A stretch of DNA of 64,000 nucleotides from Salvelinus alpinus (lineage: Eukaryota; Chordata; Actinopteri; Salmoniformes; Salmonidae), in the NCBI RefSeq assembly GCF_045679555.1, contig NC_092087.1, positions 82,464,902 to 82,528,901 of the forward strand, given 5' to 3'. This document shows, piece after piece, positions 48,566 through 60,044 of the stretch (within the stretch, counting starts at the first letter, position 1; each line of letters starts with the position of its first letter). Below the pieces are notes generated by a model. The model had not been told where the DNA came from. It saw only the letters and a list, made by a program, of their open reading frames with translations, and made no database searches. The translations under genes were made by a program, and so were the position numbers.

Positions 48566-49173
48566 GTGCGTGCGTGTGTGTGTGTGTGTGTGTCAGTACT
48601 TACACTTGAGGAAGGATACTCTCATCCTCTGGTCCGAGGGCTGGAGAGAGAGGGGGGAGAGAGGAAACGATGCATGCACTGCTACAGAGAGAGAGAAGAA
48701 GAAAGAAGGGAGAGGGGGTAAGGAGTAAGGAGGCGAGGGACAGAAATAGAAAGGAGGGGGAGGGAGGTAGAGAATGAGACAAAGAGGAATCAGTGTTACA
48801 TTCCATCCAAATGAATCATATCAGAAGTTACTGAAAACGATTCAACTAACATCCCCTGGCCAGACATGTTCACCCTAAAGCCTGAGTCTTAGATGAGAAA
48901 CACACCACAGAGGTGACCCTGAGAGAGCTGTGTGTGTGTGTGGGGGGGGGGTTGTGTGTGTGTGTGTGTGCGTTTGTGTCCTGTTTCTCTGGGCTTACCT
49001 TTCAAACACTCTCCACCAGACATGTGACAGACAGAGGAGCTCTCGTTCACTACAGAGAGGTAAAAAAGTGTGTCACATAGTGACATCACACATTGTCATT
49101 CGAGATGCATTATTGGAGTCTCTGAGAGCATAGCTGTGAAAAGATGCATGCAGTTGTGTGTGTTTGAGTATAA

Positions 49174-49272
<99 letters not shown>

Positions 49273-51227
49273 TTTACTCCCTCCACCTGCGCGGCTGATC
49301 TTGTCCACTTCCTCTCTACAGAGTTCCTCCATCCGGGCCCTGAGGTGGGACAGAGCTCTGCGGGCTGCACTAAAGCCTTCTACGGGAAGGATGAGAGGGG
49401 CTCGGTGGCGCCGCCCAGTGGGTGGGAGGACACACAGCAGGTAAGCCGCCTGGGGATGGAGAGAGAGAGGGAGGGAGGGATGGATGGAGGAGAGAGAGAG
49501 GGAGGAATGGAGGAGAGAGGGGTGATGAGTGGAGCATTTTTATCATGTCACCGTTCGTCCCTCTCTCTCTCTCTCTCTCCATCTGTTTTGACTGCATTAT
49601 TATTTTTCTCCATCTCTTCCTCATTAATATTTCTCTCTCCTTTATTTTTCAGCATCCAGTCTCTCTCTCAATTATCCCTTCCTTTTCCCATCAATACCTC
49701 ACTGTTTCTTCTCTTCTTCTGCTCTTCCTTCACTCCCCCCACCTGTAAGAACTGAGCATTATCCTCCGTCAGTAGCTGGCCCATTTCCTGGTCTCTCCTC
49801 CGTAGCTCCTCCAGTTCTTTCTCCAGGGTCTCCAGCTCTCTCTCTGCCCTGCCCAGGACAGTTCTCTCCCGGGCTTCCAGCCTGGCCCTCACCTCCCCCC
49901 TGGTCCTCTCCAGACGGAGGGCCAGGTCCACAAACAGGGTATTGCTGTCCTCCAGGACTAACGCAGCTGATGTCTAGGTAAGGGGAGAAGGGACACCAAA
50001 TGAAGGAAAGTAAAGGAGCAACATTTTCTTCAGTAATAAGCACCAAGAAAGTAAACATTTACATTTAAATAATGTTGGTTTCATTGGTTATTTTAATTTG
50101 ATTTCAAACCATACGGCTGAAATGTACTTTTATTTGTCAATGCTGGCTTGACTGGCTTGACTGGCTTGACTGCCAGGGGAATAGAGGGCAGAACGGTAGC
50201 CTGGCTTGACTGGCTTGACTGGCAGGGGAATAGAGGGCAGAACGGTAGCCTGGCTTGACTGGCTTGACTGCCAGGGGAATAGAGGGCAGAACGGTAGCCT
50301 GGCTTGACTGGCTTGACTGCCAGGGGAATAGAGGGCAGAACGGTAGCCTGGCTTGACTGGCTTGCTTTTGACAGCGAGCAACAACATGGCCAGACAATAA
50401 AGATGTAGGACCTTCATTTGACCTGACAGTTTGTTACAGCAGGAAAATAATCCTGCAGCAACATGAAATGTCAATTATAATTAATGGACATTTTTGTAAG
50501 GGTTGATACTGTCATGGTTCCACCAGAGGGCGGCAGAGACCAACCAAGAGACATTAACGACACTCGGGCGTCTTATTTACTCATGATGATGTCCCTGTTA
50601 AAAGAGGCGTGTTTTCTGTGGTCCTTTGCTGAAGGTTGAATTGGTTACCATGTGTGGTTGTTTCCTGAGTGCGTTTTTGAGACTTAGTGTTTGTTGTTTT
50701 ATTCAAGTGTACTGTGATCCTGCGGCTACCGTTTCTCAGTAAAGTATTATGTTTATCCTTAACCACTGATTCCTCGTCTGGTCTCTTCTCTGCACCTGGG
50801 TCCAAACTCATCACGTCACAGATACATGTTTCGTAAGGGAAAATCAAGTCTGAATTTCCAGAGTGGAAATTACAAACCTCATAAGACTTTTTAAACCTCA
50901 AGTACACTACACGTTTTAAATGTCTTTTGTGTGCAACCTTGTGTTTCAAGAGGACCACAATAGAAATAAGTCCCAGACTTTATTGTGTGTTATCCTCCAG
51001 GATTTTACTCATGTGCATGTACGGCTTTTTCTAGTTTTATGTGAGCTTGTTTTTTTAAATGGTTTGGATTAATAAACTAAACTTCCAGATAGCAGCAGTT
51101 TTATGTTCCGGGGCGACTCTCTGAAAAAAGTCGCCCAGGCACTAAAAGCCTTTTAATCTGGTTACTATTCACTCTTTTTTTTATGTTTCAGATTCACTCT
51201 GTGTGTGTGTGTGTGTGTCTCTCTCTC

Positions 51228-51299
<72 letters not shown>

Positions 51300-51309
51300 G
51301 TGTGTGCTG

Positions 51310-51372
<63 letters not shown>

Positions 51373-51472
51373 ACCCCACCTTGACGAGCCTCTATGCTCG
51401 AGTTGAGACTCTCCCAGCTCCCTCTAGCTACTCCTGATTCTCCCCTGTACTGACCTCTGAGAGATTCTGCAG

Positions 51473-51514
<42 letters not shown>

Positions 51515-53254
51515 GATCTACGATCTACTCACCTTGACATATGACACCTTCCTAATATTGAGTTGAACTCCCTTTTGGTGTCGAAAACGTTTCACAAGGA
51601 TGCTTTCCTCAGGGATGCTGGTCCATGTTGACTCCAATGCTTCCCACAGTTGTGTCAAGTTGGCTGGATGTCCTTTCGGTGGACCATTCTTGACACACAC
51701 GGGAAAGCGTGAAAAACCCAGCAGTGTTGCAGTTCTTGACACACTCAAACCGGTGCACCTGGCACCTAGTACCACACCCCGTTCAAAGGCACTTCAATCT
51801 TTTGTCCTACCCATTCACCCTCTGAATGGCACACATACACAATCCATATGTCAATTGTCTCAAGGCTTAAAAATCCTTCTTCAACCTGTCTCCTCCCCTT
51901 CATCTACACTGATTGAACTGACATCAATAAGGGATCCTACCTTTCACCTGGATTCACCTGGTCCGTCTATGTCATGGAAAGAGCAGGTGCTCCTAATGGT
52001 TTGCACACTCAGTGTATATTGCATATGCTTATATAGTGGACAATGAATCTTGGTCAGCAGCACTCCAGTCTGAGTAGAGCAGCATTAGTGGCGTAGCAAC
52101 ACTATAGCCCCATTAGTGACATACACCTACAGCACCTGCCTACTTCTCTCCTGGTATGGGAGCGATACCCCAGATAGTACAGCCTGCCCACAGCAGAGGG
52201 GGCACAGCGGGGTGTTTCCCAGTGACGTAACTAACCTGCATCAAACTGGTGCAGAGGGATGTCATCTGTCACAATCAATCATGTTCATAGGTTGCCATAT
52301 TGAATAGGCTATTTATCCTCTATTCAGTTGTTAGGGATAGTGGCAGTTTGTTAGCCTGCAGGGTACAGACATGTGTTGTGCCAACCATAGACATTTCAAC
52401 TAGGGTGCCAACTCGTTGTCTCTCATTGTCATGCCAACAATGTTCGGCTTGGCAATGTGTAATGGAGTTGGCAAGAGCACAAACACGTCTGGGACCAGGC
52501 TAACGGTTTGTACTCCTAGGTGGAAAGATCAACAAGTGTTTTTAGGAAACAACTTTGTTTTTAATCCGTTTTAATCACCAGGGTGATGAGTAGGCTTTGC
52601 AAAATTGTAAAGGTCCTTGAAAAGCGCTATATAAGTCCCGTGTATTATGATTATGATTACTACCTGTTTCCGCGCCCTTTGCTCGTCGATGCTGTGCAGT
52701 TCCTCTTGGTCAGACTCGCACAGCAAACAGTCGCCACTCCACTCCACCGCATCGCCCCCGTCGCCGCCCTGCTCCAGGCCCAAACGGTGCTGCGAGCACA
52801 GCCTTTCCGCCAAGCTCTCCACCGCGGCAACAAGTTTATGCCGCCGCAACGTCCCCACGTCGCGGTGCGGCAAGACGTGGAGCTCGCAGAAAGACGCCAA
52901 GCACACCAGACACGACTTAAGCGCTTTCAGTTTGTTCTGAACCGGGCAGAAGTCGCACGGAACGTCCCCTACGCCGCCTAGATACAACTCCGGCGCCGTA
53001 GCCAGTTCGTTCAGTTTGAGTTTGTCCACTACCTCTTGTAGCACCGTGTTCCGCCGTAGCACCGGTCGAGGTATGAACTCTTCCCGACATTGCGGACAAC
53101 TGTAGTGACCAAGGTCGGTTTGGTCCCAATAACAGTTCATGCATGCCATGCAGTAGGTGTGTCCGCACGGAATGGACACCGGATCCTTCAAGATATCCAG
53201 GCAAATAGGGCACCTGAATTGGCTCTCTGTTACCGAGATATTCGCCTCTGCCAT
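46402..53254 (-). CDS. TRIM25-like E3 ubiquitin ligase, copy 2 (has the RING exon)
   Basis: Exons 5' to 3': 52664-53254, about 51380-51474, 49743-49973, 49287-49449, 48999-49049, 48604-48640, 46918-47163, 46402-46706. The start at 53,254 gives [20 protein letters not shown], the usual position just before a fish TRIM RING; an upstream in-frame Met exists but is less likely. The RING is C3HC4 ([19 protein letters not shown]). B-box 1 reads [23 protein letters not shown]-box 2 keeps CSQH and CLLC but is degenerate. The small second exon here differs from copy 1 by several one- and two-base insertions and reads through a TAG, whereas copy 1 is open. Since copy 1 lacks the RING and copy 2 has the damaged exon, neither assembled copy is complete. 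Read together they point to one intact gene. Probable function: RING-dependent ubiquitination with SPRY-mediated target binding. Confidence 0.88.
48482..48594. repeat. (GT)n microsatellite, length-variant between copies
   Basis: Long GT tract with GC steps next to the 37-bp TRIM exon. In copy 1 the same place (35,330-35,440) is a broken mix of GT, GTA and GCTGT units, one of the largest differences between the two blocks. Confidence 0.9.
50510..50820. mobile_element. Solo LTR, second copy of 37,342-37,652
   Basis: Fossil. Same TG...CA ends and same GATAC flanks (50,505-50,509 and 50,821-50,825) as in copy 1, so it is the same insertion carried in the duplicated block. Confidence 0.72.
51200..51370. 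repeat. Expanded (GT)n beside TRIM exon 2, copy 2
   Basis: About 150 bp of GT with one CGTGTGTGCTGAT interruption; copy 1 has only short GT tracts at 38,053-38,098. It abuts the disturbed exon 2. Confidence 0.92.
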
Positions 53255-53880
53255 ATCGGTAAGGAGTTTTCGTATGTTCTCCCTCTCGAGTCTCTGTAGA
53301 CTATTTCTCCGTAAAAGAAAAGAAACCAAAAAAGGCACTCCCTGATTCCCGGTGATTCCCGGTTGGTTGTTTGTGTATGTGACGGGGAGCGGTTGCGGCT
53401 CAGGTCTTACAGGAATAGCCTAGGCTTCCGATATGTCATCCATTCCATACGGGAGCTAATTACGAGAGTAGACTACATCAGAAAGCGTTTTAGGGATCCA
53501 TGTAAATACAAACCCTGACGTCAACCCGTCTCTCTTTACCGTATGACTTCAACTACCTAGTTCACCATAATAAACGCACAATACTACAGATTATTGCTTA
53601 TAATACAGTAGTTCCCCATAATAAACGCACAATACATAACAATAAAACAGATTATTACTTATAATACAGTAATTCCCCATAATAACCTATAGTCTACAAT
53701 AATAACAGACACAAACACAAGTTACTACAATATTCAATTTTAATGTAATGAAGTATATTATACCGATTATATTTGCATGAGTCTTTTATTTAAATGAATA
53801 TATTTCATTTTTATTCACATTATTAAAATAGTAGGATATTTGTGGAACTAAATTGAACAGTTCATGGAAATAATATTTAA
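53255..53880. promoter_or_regulatory. Probable TRIM promoter region
   Basis: About 0.6 kb upstream of the TRIM start. An A/G-rich GAAAAGAAACC motif at 53,316-53,326 resembles an interferon-response half-site pair but with one spacer base instead of two. Two near-copies of CCCCATAATAA(A)CGCACAAT lie at 53,562-53,640. Nothing else was recognised; the promoter role is inferred from position only. Confidence 0.3.
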
Positions 53881-53881
53881 G

Positions 53882-54117
<236 letters not shown>

Positions 54118-54246
54118 AAATATGTGTGTATGCAGTGGCGGGTTTAGGCATAGGTGACATGGGCAGCCGCCCAGGGCGGCATCTTGCCGGGGGCGGCATG
54201 GGGCGCCCACACAAAATAAAAATAATAATAATAATAAAATAATAAT

Positions 54247-54339
54247 ACTATTCTGAATGGTGACATTTGCGCGATCGGTTTTCTATCACTCATTTGCTCG
54301 TTACATCAATGATATCATGTCACCATTCAGAATAGTATG
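54247..54339. repeat. Perfect inverted repeat inside the hAT-like element
   Basis: ACTATTCTGAATGGTGACAT at 54,248-54,267 and its reverse complement ATGTCACCATTCAGAATAGT near 54,318-54,338, with a loop of about 50 bp. It could be a small nested MITE or an internal terminal repeat. Confidence 0.75.
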
Positions 54340-54451
54340 GGACTGTGGGACCGTGGGTCTGTGGGTCAATTAACCTTGTCGGAGTGGGCGCCCTGATGCT
54401 AGTTTGTGAGCTAGGCAGGCTACTGCCTGGGAAGGTCTCCCACTCAGTAGT

Positions 54452-54812
54452 ACGAGATGGAAGGGGGTAGGTTGACCTCAGGTCTCCCCACTGGAAGCTA
54501 GAGGTAGGGGGGCGGGGGTAGGTTGACCTCAGGTCTCCCCACTGGAAGCTAGAGGTAGGGGGGCGGGGGTAGGTTGACCTCAGGTCTCCCCACTGGAAGC
54601 TAGAGGTAGGGGGGCGGGGGTAGGTTGACCTCAGGTCTCCCCACTGGAAGCTAGAGGTAGGGGGGCGGGGTAGGTTGACCTCAGGTCTCCCCACTGGAAG
54701 CTAGAGGTAGGGGGGCGGGGGTAGGTTGACCTCAGGTCTCCCCACTGGAAGCTAGAGGTAGGGGGGCGGGGTAGGTTGACCTCAGGTCTCCCCACTGGAA
54801 GCTAGAGATAGG
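54452..54812. repeat. About 52-bp minisatellite inside the hAT-like element
   Basis: Seven units of GGTAGGTTGACCTCAGGTCT, CCCCACTGGAAGCTAGAGG, TAGGGGGGCGGG with small length changes in the G runs. Confidence 0.93.
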
Positions 54813-55303
54813 GGGAGCGGGGAATCTATCAAATAGCGCACCTCTAACTTTGTACAGTACTAATTTAATTAGTAATGCAATTAGTTGTGCAATTTAGTTT
54901 GTGTGTTTCTTGTTTGAAGTGCAACAGTATAATAATCAGGTTCTCTTTTTTATAAGTGTGTTATTCTATTTGTGTATTTGTGTGATATAGGATTTGTGCA
55001 ATTGAGTTTTATTTGTGTGTTTTTTGTTAGCAATAGGGTAATAGTGTAATAATTCGATTCTCTTTTTAATTGTATACTACAATTTGTTTCTATTTGTCTT
55101 TGTTACTTCTTTTTGATATTTATGAGTCTTATTTTAGTATTTTTACATTTATATAGTTGTACATGTTATAATTATTAATGTATTATTTATTTAGTGTAGA
55201 ATGATGTTTTATTTGGGGGGGGGGTGCGCTGAAGGGACGGTTCCCCCAAGGAGCCATACTAGAACCGCCACTGTGTGTGCGCATGCTTGCATATGTGTCT
55301 GTT

Positions 55304-57954
55304 TCAGCCTTGAAGCTCTGTGATGTCCCAGACGAAGGTGAGAGACAGGTCCTTTATCCTCTCCTGATAGATCTGGTCGAAGCGTTCACTCTGGGCCACC
55401 GTCAACGAGTTCTTCCAGTCTCCTATGGTACCTGAAGAGAGAGAGATTGTTTTATTAATTATTTTTATTTAACCTTTATTTAACTAGGCAAGTCAGTTAA
55501 GAACAAATTCTTATTTACAATCACGGCCTAAGAATAGTGGGTTAACTACCTTGTTCAGGGGCAGAACGACAGATTTTTACCTTGTCAGCTTGGGGATTCG
55601 ATCTAGCAACCTTTCGGTTACTGTCCCAACGTGCTAACCTCTAGGCTACCTGCCGATAAAGCTATGCTATAGTTAAAGCTATGCTATAGATACAGCTATG
55701 CTATAGATAAAGCTATGCTATAGATAAAGCTGTGCTATAGATAAAGCTATGCTATAGATACAGCTATGCTATAGATAAAGCTATGCTATAGATAAAGCTA
55801 TGCTATAGATACAGCTATGCTATAGATACAGCTATGCTATAGATAAAGCTATGCTATAGATACAGCTATGCTATAGATAAAGCTATGCAAATGATGTTAC
55901 AGATAACGCTATGCTATAGATAAAGCTATGCTATAGATACAGCTATACTATAGATAAAGCTATGCCATAGATGCTATAGATAAAGCTATGCTATAGATAA
56001 AGCTGTGCTATAGATAAAGCTATGCTATAGATACAGCTATGCTATAGATAAAGCTATGCTATAGATACAGCTATGCTATAGATAAAGCTATGCTATAGAT
56101 ACAGCTATGCTATAGATAAAGCTATGCTATAGATACAGCTATGCTATAGATAAAGCTATGCTATAGATACAGCTATGCTATAGATAAAGCTATGCTATAG
56201 ATAAAGCTATGCTATAGATAACGCTATGCTATAGATAAAGCTATGCTATAGATAACGCTATGCTATAGATAAAGCTATGCTATAGATAACGCTATGCTAT
56301 AGATAAAGCTATGCTATAGATAAAGCTATGCTATAGATAAAGCTATGCTATAGATAAAGCTATGCCATAGATGCTATAGATACAGCTATGCTATAGATAC
56401 AGCTATGCTATAGATAAAGCTATGCTATAGATACAGCTATGCTATAGATAAAGCTATGCTATAGATGCTATAGATAAAGCTATGCTATAGATACAGCTAT
56501 GCTATAGATAAAGCTATGCTATAGATAAAGCTATGCTATAGATAACGCTATGCTATAGATAAAGCTATGCTATAGATACAGCTATGCTATAGATAAAGCT
56601 ATGCTATAGATGCTATAGATAAAGCTATGCTATAGATAAAGCTATGCTATAGATAAAGCTATGCCATAGATGCTATAGATAAAGCTATGCTATAGATAAA
56701 GCTGTGCTATAGATAAAGCTATGCTATAGATACAGCTATGCTATAGATAAAGCTATGCTATAGATACAGCTATGCTATAGATAAAGCTATGCTATAGATA
56801 CAGCTATGCTATAGATAAAGCTATGCTATAGATAAAGCTATGCTATAGATAACGCTATGCTATAGATAAAGCTATGCTATAGATAACGCTATGCTATAGA
56901 TAAAGCTATGCTATAGATAAAGCTATGCTATAGATAACGCTATGCTATAGATAAAGCTATGCTATAGATAAAGCTATGCTATAGATAAAGCTATGCTATA
57001 GATAAAGCTATGCCATAGATGCTATAGATACAGCTATGCTATAGATACAGCTATGCTATAGATAAAGCTATGCTATAGATACAGCTATGCTATAGATAAA
57101 GCTATGCTATAGATGCTATAGATAAAGCTATGCTATAGATACAGCTATGCTATAGATAAAGCTATGCTATAGATAAAGCTATGCTATAGATAAAGCTATG
57201 CTATAGATAACGCTATGCTATAGATAAAGCTATGCTATAGATAAAGCTATGCTATAGATAACGCTATGCTATAGATAAAGCTATGCTATAGATAAAGCTA
57301 TGCTATAGATAAAGCTATGCTATAGATACAGCTATGCTATAGATAAAGCTATGCTATAGATAAAGCTATGCTATAGATAAAGCTATGCTATAGATGCTAT
57401 AGATAAAGCTATGCTATAGATAAAGCTATGCTATAGATAAAGCTATGCTATAGATGCTATAGATAAAGCTATGCTATAGATACAGCTATGCTATAGATAA
57501 AGCTATGCTATAGATACAGCTATGCTTTAGATACAGCTATGCTATAGATAAAGCTATGCTATAGATACAGCTATGCTATAGATAAAGCTATGCTATAGAT
57601 AAAGCTATGCTATAGATAAAGCTATGCTATAGATACAGCTACACCTCTTTAAATACACCCCCTCTCTTTTCTGCCCCCACCCCCCACGATACCCATATAC
57701 CCATACAAACCTATACTCATGTTTTTCATGTATTTCAACCATAAAGCCTCTAAACATTTCTTATTTTCCTCACCTTTGCGTAGGAACTTCCCCTTGTTCT
57801 TGTCTTTGACGTTGTCAAGCAAGAACTCATAGTTGGCCTTGTCATCTTTCTTCATGTTATTGAAGGTGACTTTCTCCACTATGCTGTCTATAGCTGCATC
57901 AGACAGGCTCTTCCCGACAAACTCAGCCAGACGCTCTACCACCGATCTCAGGTC
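55304..57954 (-). CDS. Cytosolic sulfotransferase, last two exons (partial)
   Basis: Transfers sulfate from PAPS to alcohol, phenol or amine groups of small molecules. Two coding exons on the minus strand: 57774-57954 (181 bp, the conserved size of the penultimate SULT exon) and 55304-55431. The translation gives [31 protein letters not shown] and [20 protein letters not shown], the RKGxxGDWKNxFTVAQ block that contacts the 3'-phosphate of PAPS, and ends [14 protein letters not shown]. The C-terminal wording is nearest to fish SULT2/SULT3-type enzymes, but I cannot fix the subfamily. The upstream exons with the PAPS loop and catalytic His are not in the remaining 6 kb and must lie beyond the window. 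The intron between the two exons holds a SINE and a 2-kb array. Confidence 0.88.
55456..55656 (-). mobile_element. HpaI-type SINE
   Basis: Minus-strand reading GGCAGGTAGCCTAGAGGTTA ... GATCGAATCCCC ... GACAAGGTAAAAATCTGTCG ... TTGTTCTTAACTGACTTGCC TAGTTAAATAAAGG: complete from tRNA-like head to 3' tail, in the last SULT intron. Confidence 0.88.
55660..57640. repeat. 17-bp minisatellite, about 115 copies, in SULT intron
   Basis: Unit ATAAAGCTATGCTATAG with frequent ATACAGC and occasional ATAACGC variants and 9-bp inserts (ATGCTATAG). Blocks such as ATAAAG-ATACAG pairs and the GCCATAGATGCTATAGA marker recur at several hundred bp spacing, showing higher-order copying. CTATAG is self-complementary and GCTATAGC-like palindromes recur every 17 bp. 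Confidence 0.96.
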
Positions 57955-57996
57955 CTGTTGTAGCAGGACACATGGAATAAAACCAATATGGCATGT

Positions 57997-58722
57997 AAAT
58001 GAACAGAAATATAAACCATTTGTAGTGATGGTCCCATGTTTCATCAGCTGAAATAATCCCAGAAATCTTCCATACGCACAAAAAGCTTATTTCTCTCAAA
58101 TTTTGTGCATACATTTGTTTACATCCCTGTTAGTGAGCATTTATCTTTTGCCAAGATAATCCGTCCACCTGACAGGTGTGGCATTTTAAGAAGCTGATTA
58201 AACAGCATGATCATTACACAGGTTCACCTTGTGCTGGGGACAATAAAAGGCCACTTTAAAATGTGCAGTTTCGTCACACAACGCAATGCCATAGATGTCT
58301 CAAGCGTTGAGTGAGCCTACAATTGGCCTGGTGACTGCAGGAATGTTCACCAGAGCTGTTTCCAGATAATTTAATGTTCATTTCTCTACAATAAGCTGCC
58401 TCCAACGTCATTTTCGAGAATTTGGCAGTACTTCCAACCGGCCTCACAACCGCAGACCACGTGTAACCACACCAGGGGGGGGGGTACTGAGGAGTATTTC
58501 TGTCTGTAATAAATCCATTTTGTCGGGAAAAACTCATTCTGATTGGTGCCCCAGTGGGTGGGCCTATGCCCTCCAAGGCTGCACCCCTGCCCAGTCATGT
58601 GAAATCCATAGATTATGGCCTAATACATTTATTTAAATTGACTAATTTCCTTATAATTGACTGATTTCCTGTAACTCAGTAAGATTTTTGAAATTGTTGC
58701 ATGTTTATATTTTTGTTCAGTA
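57997..58722 (+). mobile_element. Deleted Tc1 element (same family as 3,190-4,670)
   Basis: Ends TGAACAGAAATATAAACC and GTTTATATTTTTGTTCAG as imperfect inverted repeats. The transposase N-terminal region runs in the + direction (GTTCACCAGAGCTGTTTCCA, CTCACAACCGCAGACCACGT); the catalytic half is deleted, with a G9 run at the junction (58,477-58,485). It begins about 40 bp from a SULT exon acceptor. Confidence 0.8.
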
Positions 58723-58782
58723 TATTTGTGATGTGAAAAAAAATACCTAAAATATGATTATTATGCCAGTATCCAGATACTG

Positions 58783-58916
58783 GCAATTAGCCAAGTGGGT
58801 TGGAGCATTGGGCCAGGAACTGAGGGTACTGGATCGAATCCCTGAGTCGACAAGGTAAAAATCTGTTGTTCCGGCCCTGGGCAAGGCAGTTAACCCCAAC
58901 AACAATTGCTCCCCAG
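58783..58916 (+). mobile_element. HpaI-type SINE, left part, interrupted by the Harbinger element
   Basis: GTTGGAGCATTGGGCCAGGA ACTG, GGATCGAATCCCTGAGTCG, ACAAGGTAAAAATCTGTTGT, GGCAAGGCAGTTAACCCC, ATTGCTCCCCAG; the sequence resumes across the insertion at 63,361 with CAGGTGCCGAAGACATGGAT. The SINE predates the Harbinger insertion. Confidence 0.75.
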
Positions 58917-60044
58917 GGGCCTGTTGCACAAAACTATGATAAGGGATTAAGCCAGGATATCTTGGTGATCCTGGCTCAATTGATCCGTAATCCGGTTGCA
59001 CTAAAGATGGATAGGGGGCAGGAGGATATGTTATGGTATAAATTACCATGGAGATTTATTCTGTGGAGCTAGCCTGCTCCAGACCAGGCTAAATTCCAGG
59101 ATCTATTTAATCTCATCCCTAATGTCAGTCAGCAGTCACCACAAATGGAAACCAATAGTTATTTCACTGCTCACTATACATTGTTATCACATATAACTAG
59201 ACCCACTGTTATTATTTAAACGTTTGTGATCATTAATTTCAATGATTTTGGATAAAAAATGATTTTTAGATGATGTTGCTATCATTAGATAATTTACAGT
59301 TTCCCATAGACTATAAGGCTATATATAAAATGATAGAATATTAGGGCCACAGAGGGGAAAAAAACACAAGTCATAATATTGTAACCAGTTGTTTTAAAGG
59401 AGGACAGTTGTTAAAATGACAGATGTGGGGCATTTCGTGAAATTGTACTTCAGTATGGTTTCATAAACAAAGACATGCTGATGTGCCAGAATATTAAGTA
59501 TCACATTGTCATAAGTATCAAAACTGTAAAAACAATATGTAGCTTTTCTGCAGAAAGAACCAGCCTCATAAATTTATGACTTTATCCTTTTTCTTCAGTG
59601 TGGCCCTAGTACTCTGTCATATAAACAAATACACATTCCATATGAATATAAAAACACAATGTGTAACATTATGTTCCTTTATTGAATAAGGACAAAACAA
59701 AGCAGGTAAACCATCAGCTCCTTTCGAAACTGAAGTCACAGTGACTCTACAAGATGGAAAGCACAGAATCCAAGCATATTATACAAAATGATACATACAC
59801 ATTCAAAGGTCTGTATATAACACACCCTGCATGTCTGCACACTAAAATAAATGCAGGACAAATCCATACACATCAACTGAACAGACAAATGAATGGATGC
59901 AGTAGCCTCCCTGCAGCCTTGTATTACACACAGTATACCGCACAAACATCATAAGAGGCCAAATTCGTCAAAAAACGAACCCAAAAAAACCCAAATTCCT
60001 CTGCCACCGCAGGACATATTTAACCAAAATTGAAAGCACACATA

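Larger units (their letters stand above)
39773..52979. repeat. 13-kb near-identical second copy of 26,622-39,672
   Basis: Position 39,773 aligns to 26,622 and the match continues in order to about 52,979/39,672, with an offset growing from 13,151 to about 13,307. I saw only scattered single-base changes (for example at 34,528/47,677), different microsatellite and poly-G lengths, a 31-bp indel in TRIM intron 1, and a disturbed TRIM exon 2. Everything in copy 1 (man2b1 exons 1-7, TRIM, SINE, MITE, solo LTR, minisatellites) recurs. This fits two alleles or overlapping contigs placed in tandem. Confidence 0.95.
54133..55273. mobile_element. hAT-like non-autonomous DNA element
   Basis: Left end CAGTGGCGGGTTTAGGCATA, right end (reverse complement) CAGTGGCGGTTCTAGTATGG, matching the CAGTGGCGG-type termini of hAT elements. 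The flanks TGTGTATG and TGTGTGCG are a plausible decayed 8-bp target duplication. The interior carries a minisatellite and AT-rich filler and no transposase. It sits about 30 bp beyond the sulfotransferase stop codon, so it may lie in its 3'UTR. Confidence 0.75.

Noticed and set aside
39773-53254. A genuine recent tandem gene duplication of TRIM with part of man2b1
   Set aside because: Possible but less likely: the joint is a 100-N gap, each block is truncated exactly at it, and differences look allelic. Kept as an alternative under the first finding.
53316-53326. Interferon-stimulated response element upstream of TRIM
   Set aside because: The motif GAAAAGAAACC has one spacer base where the consensus needs two, and A-rich sequence makes chance matches likely.
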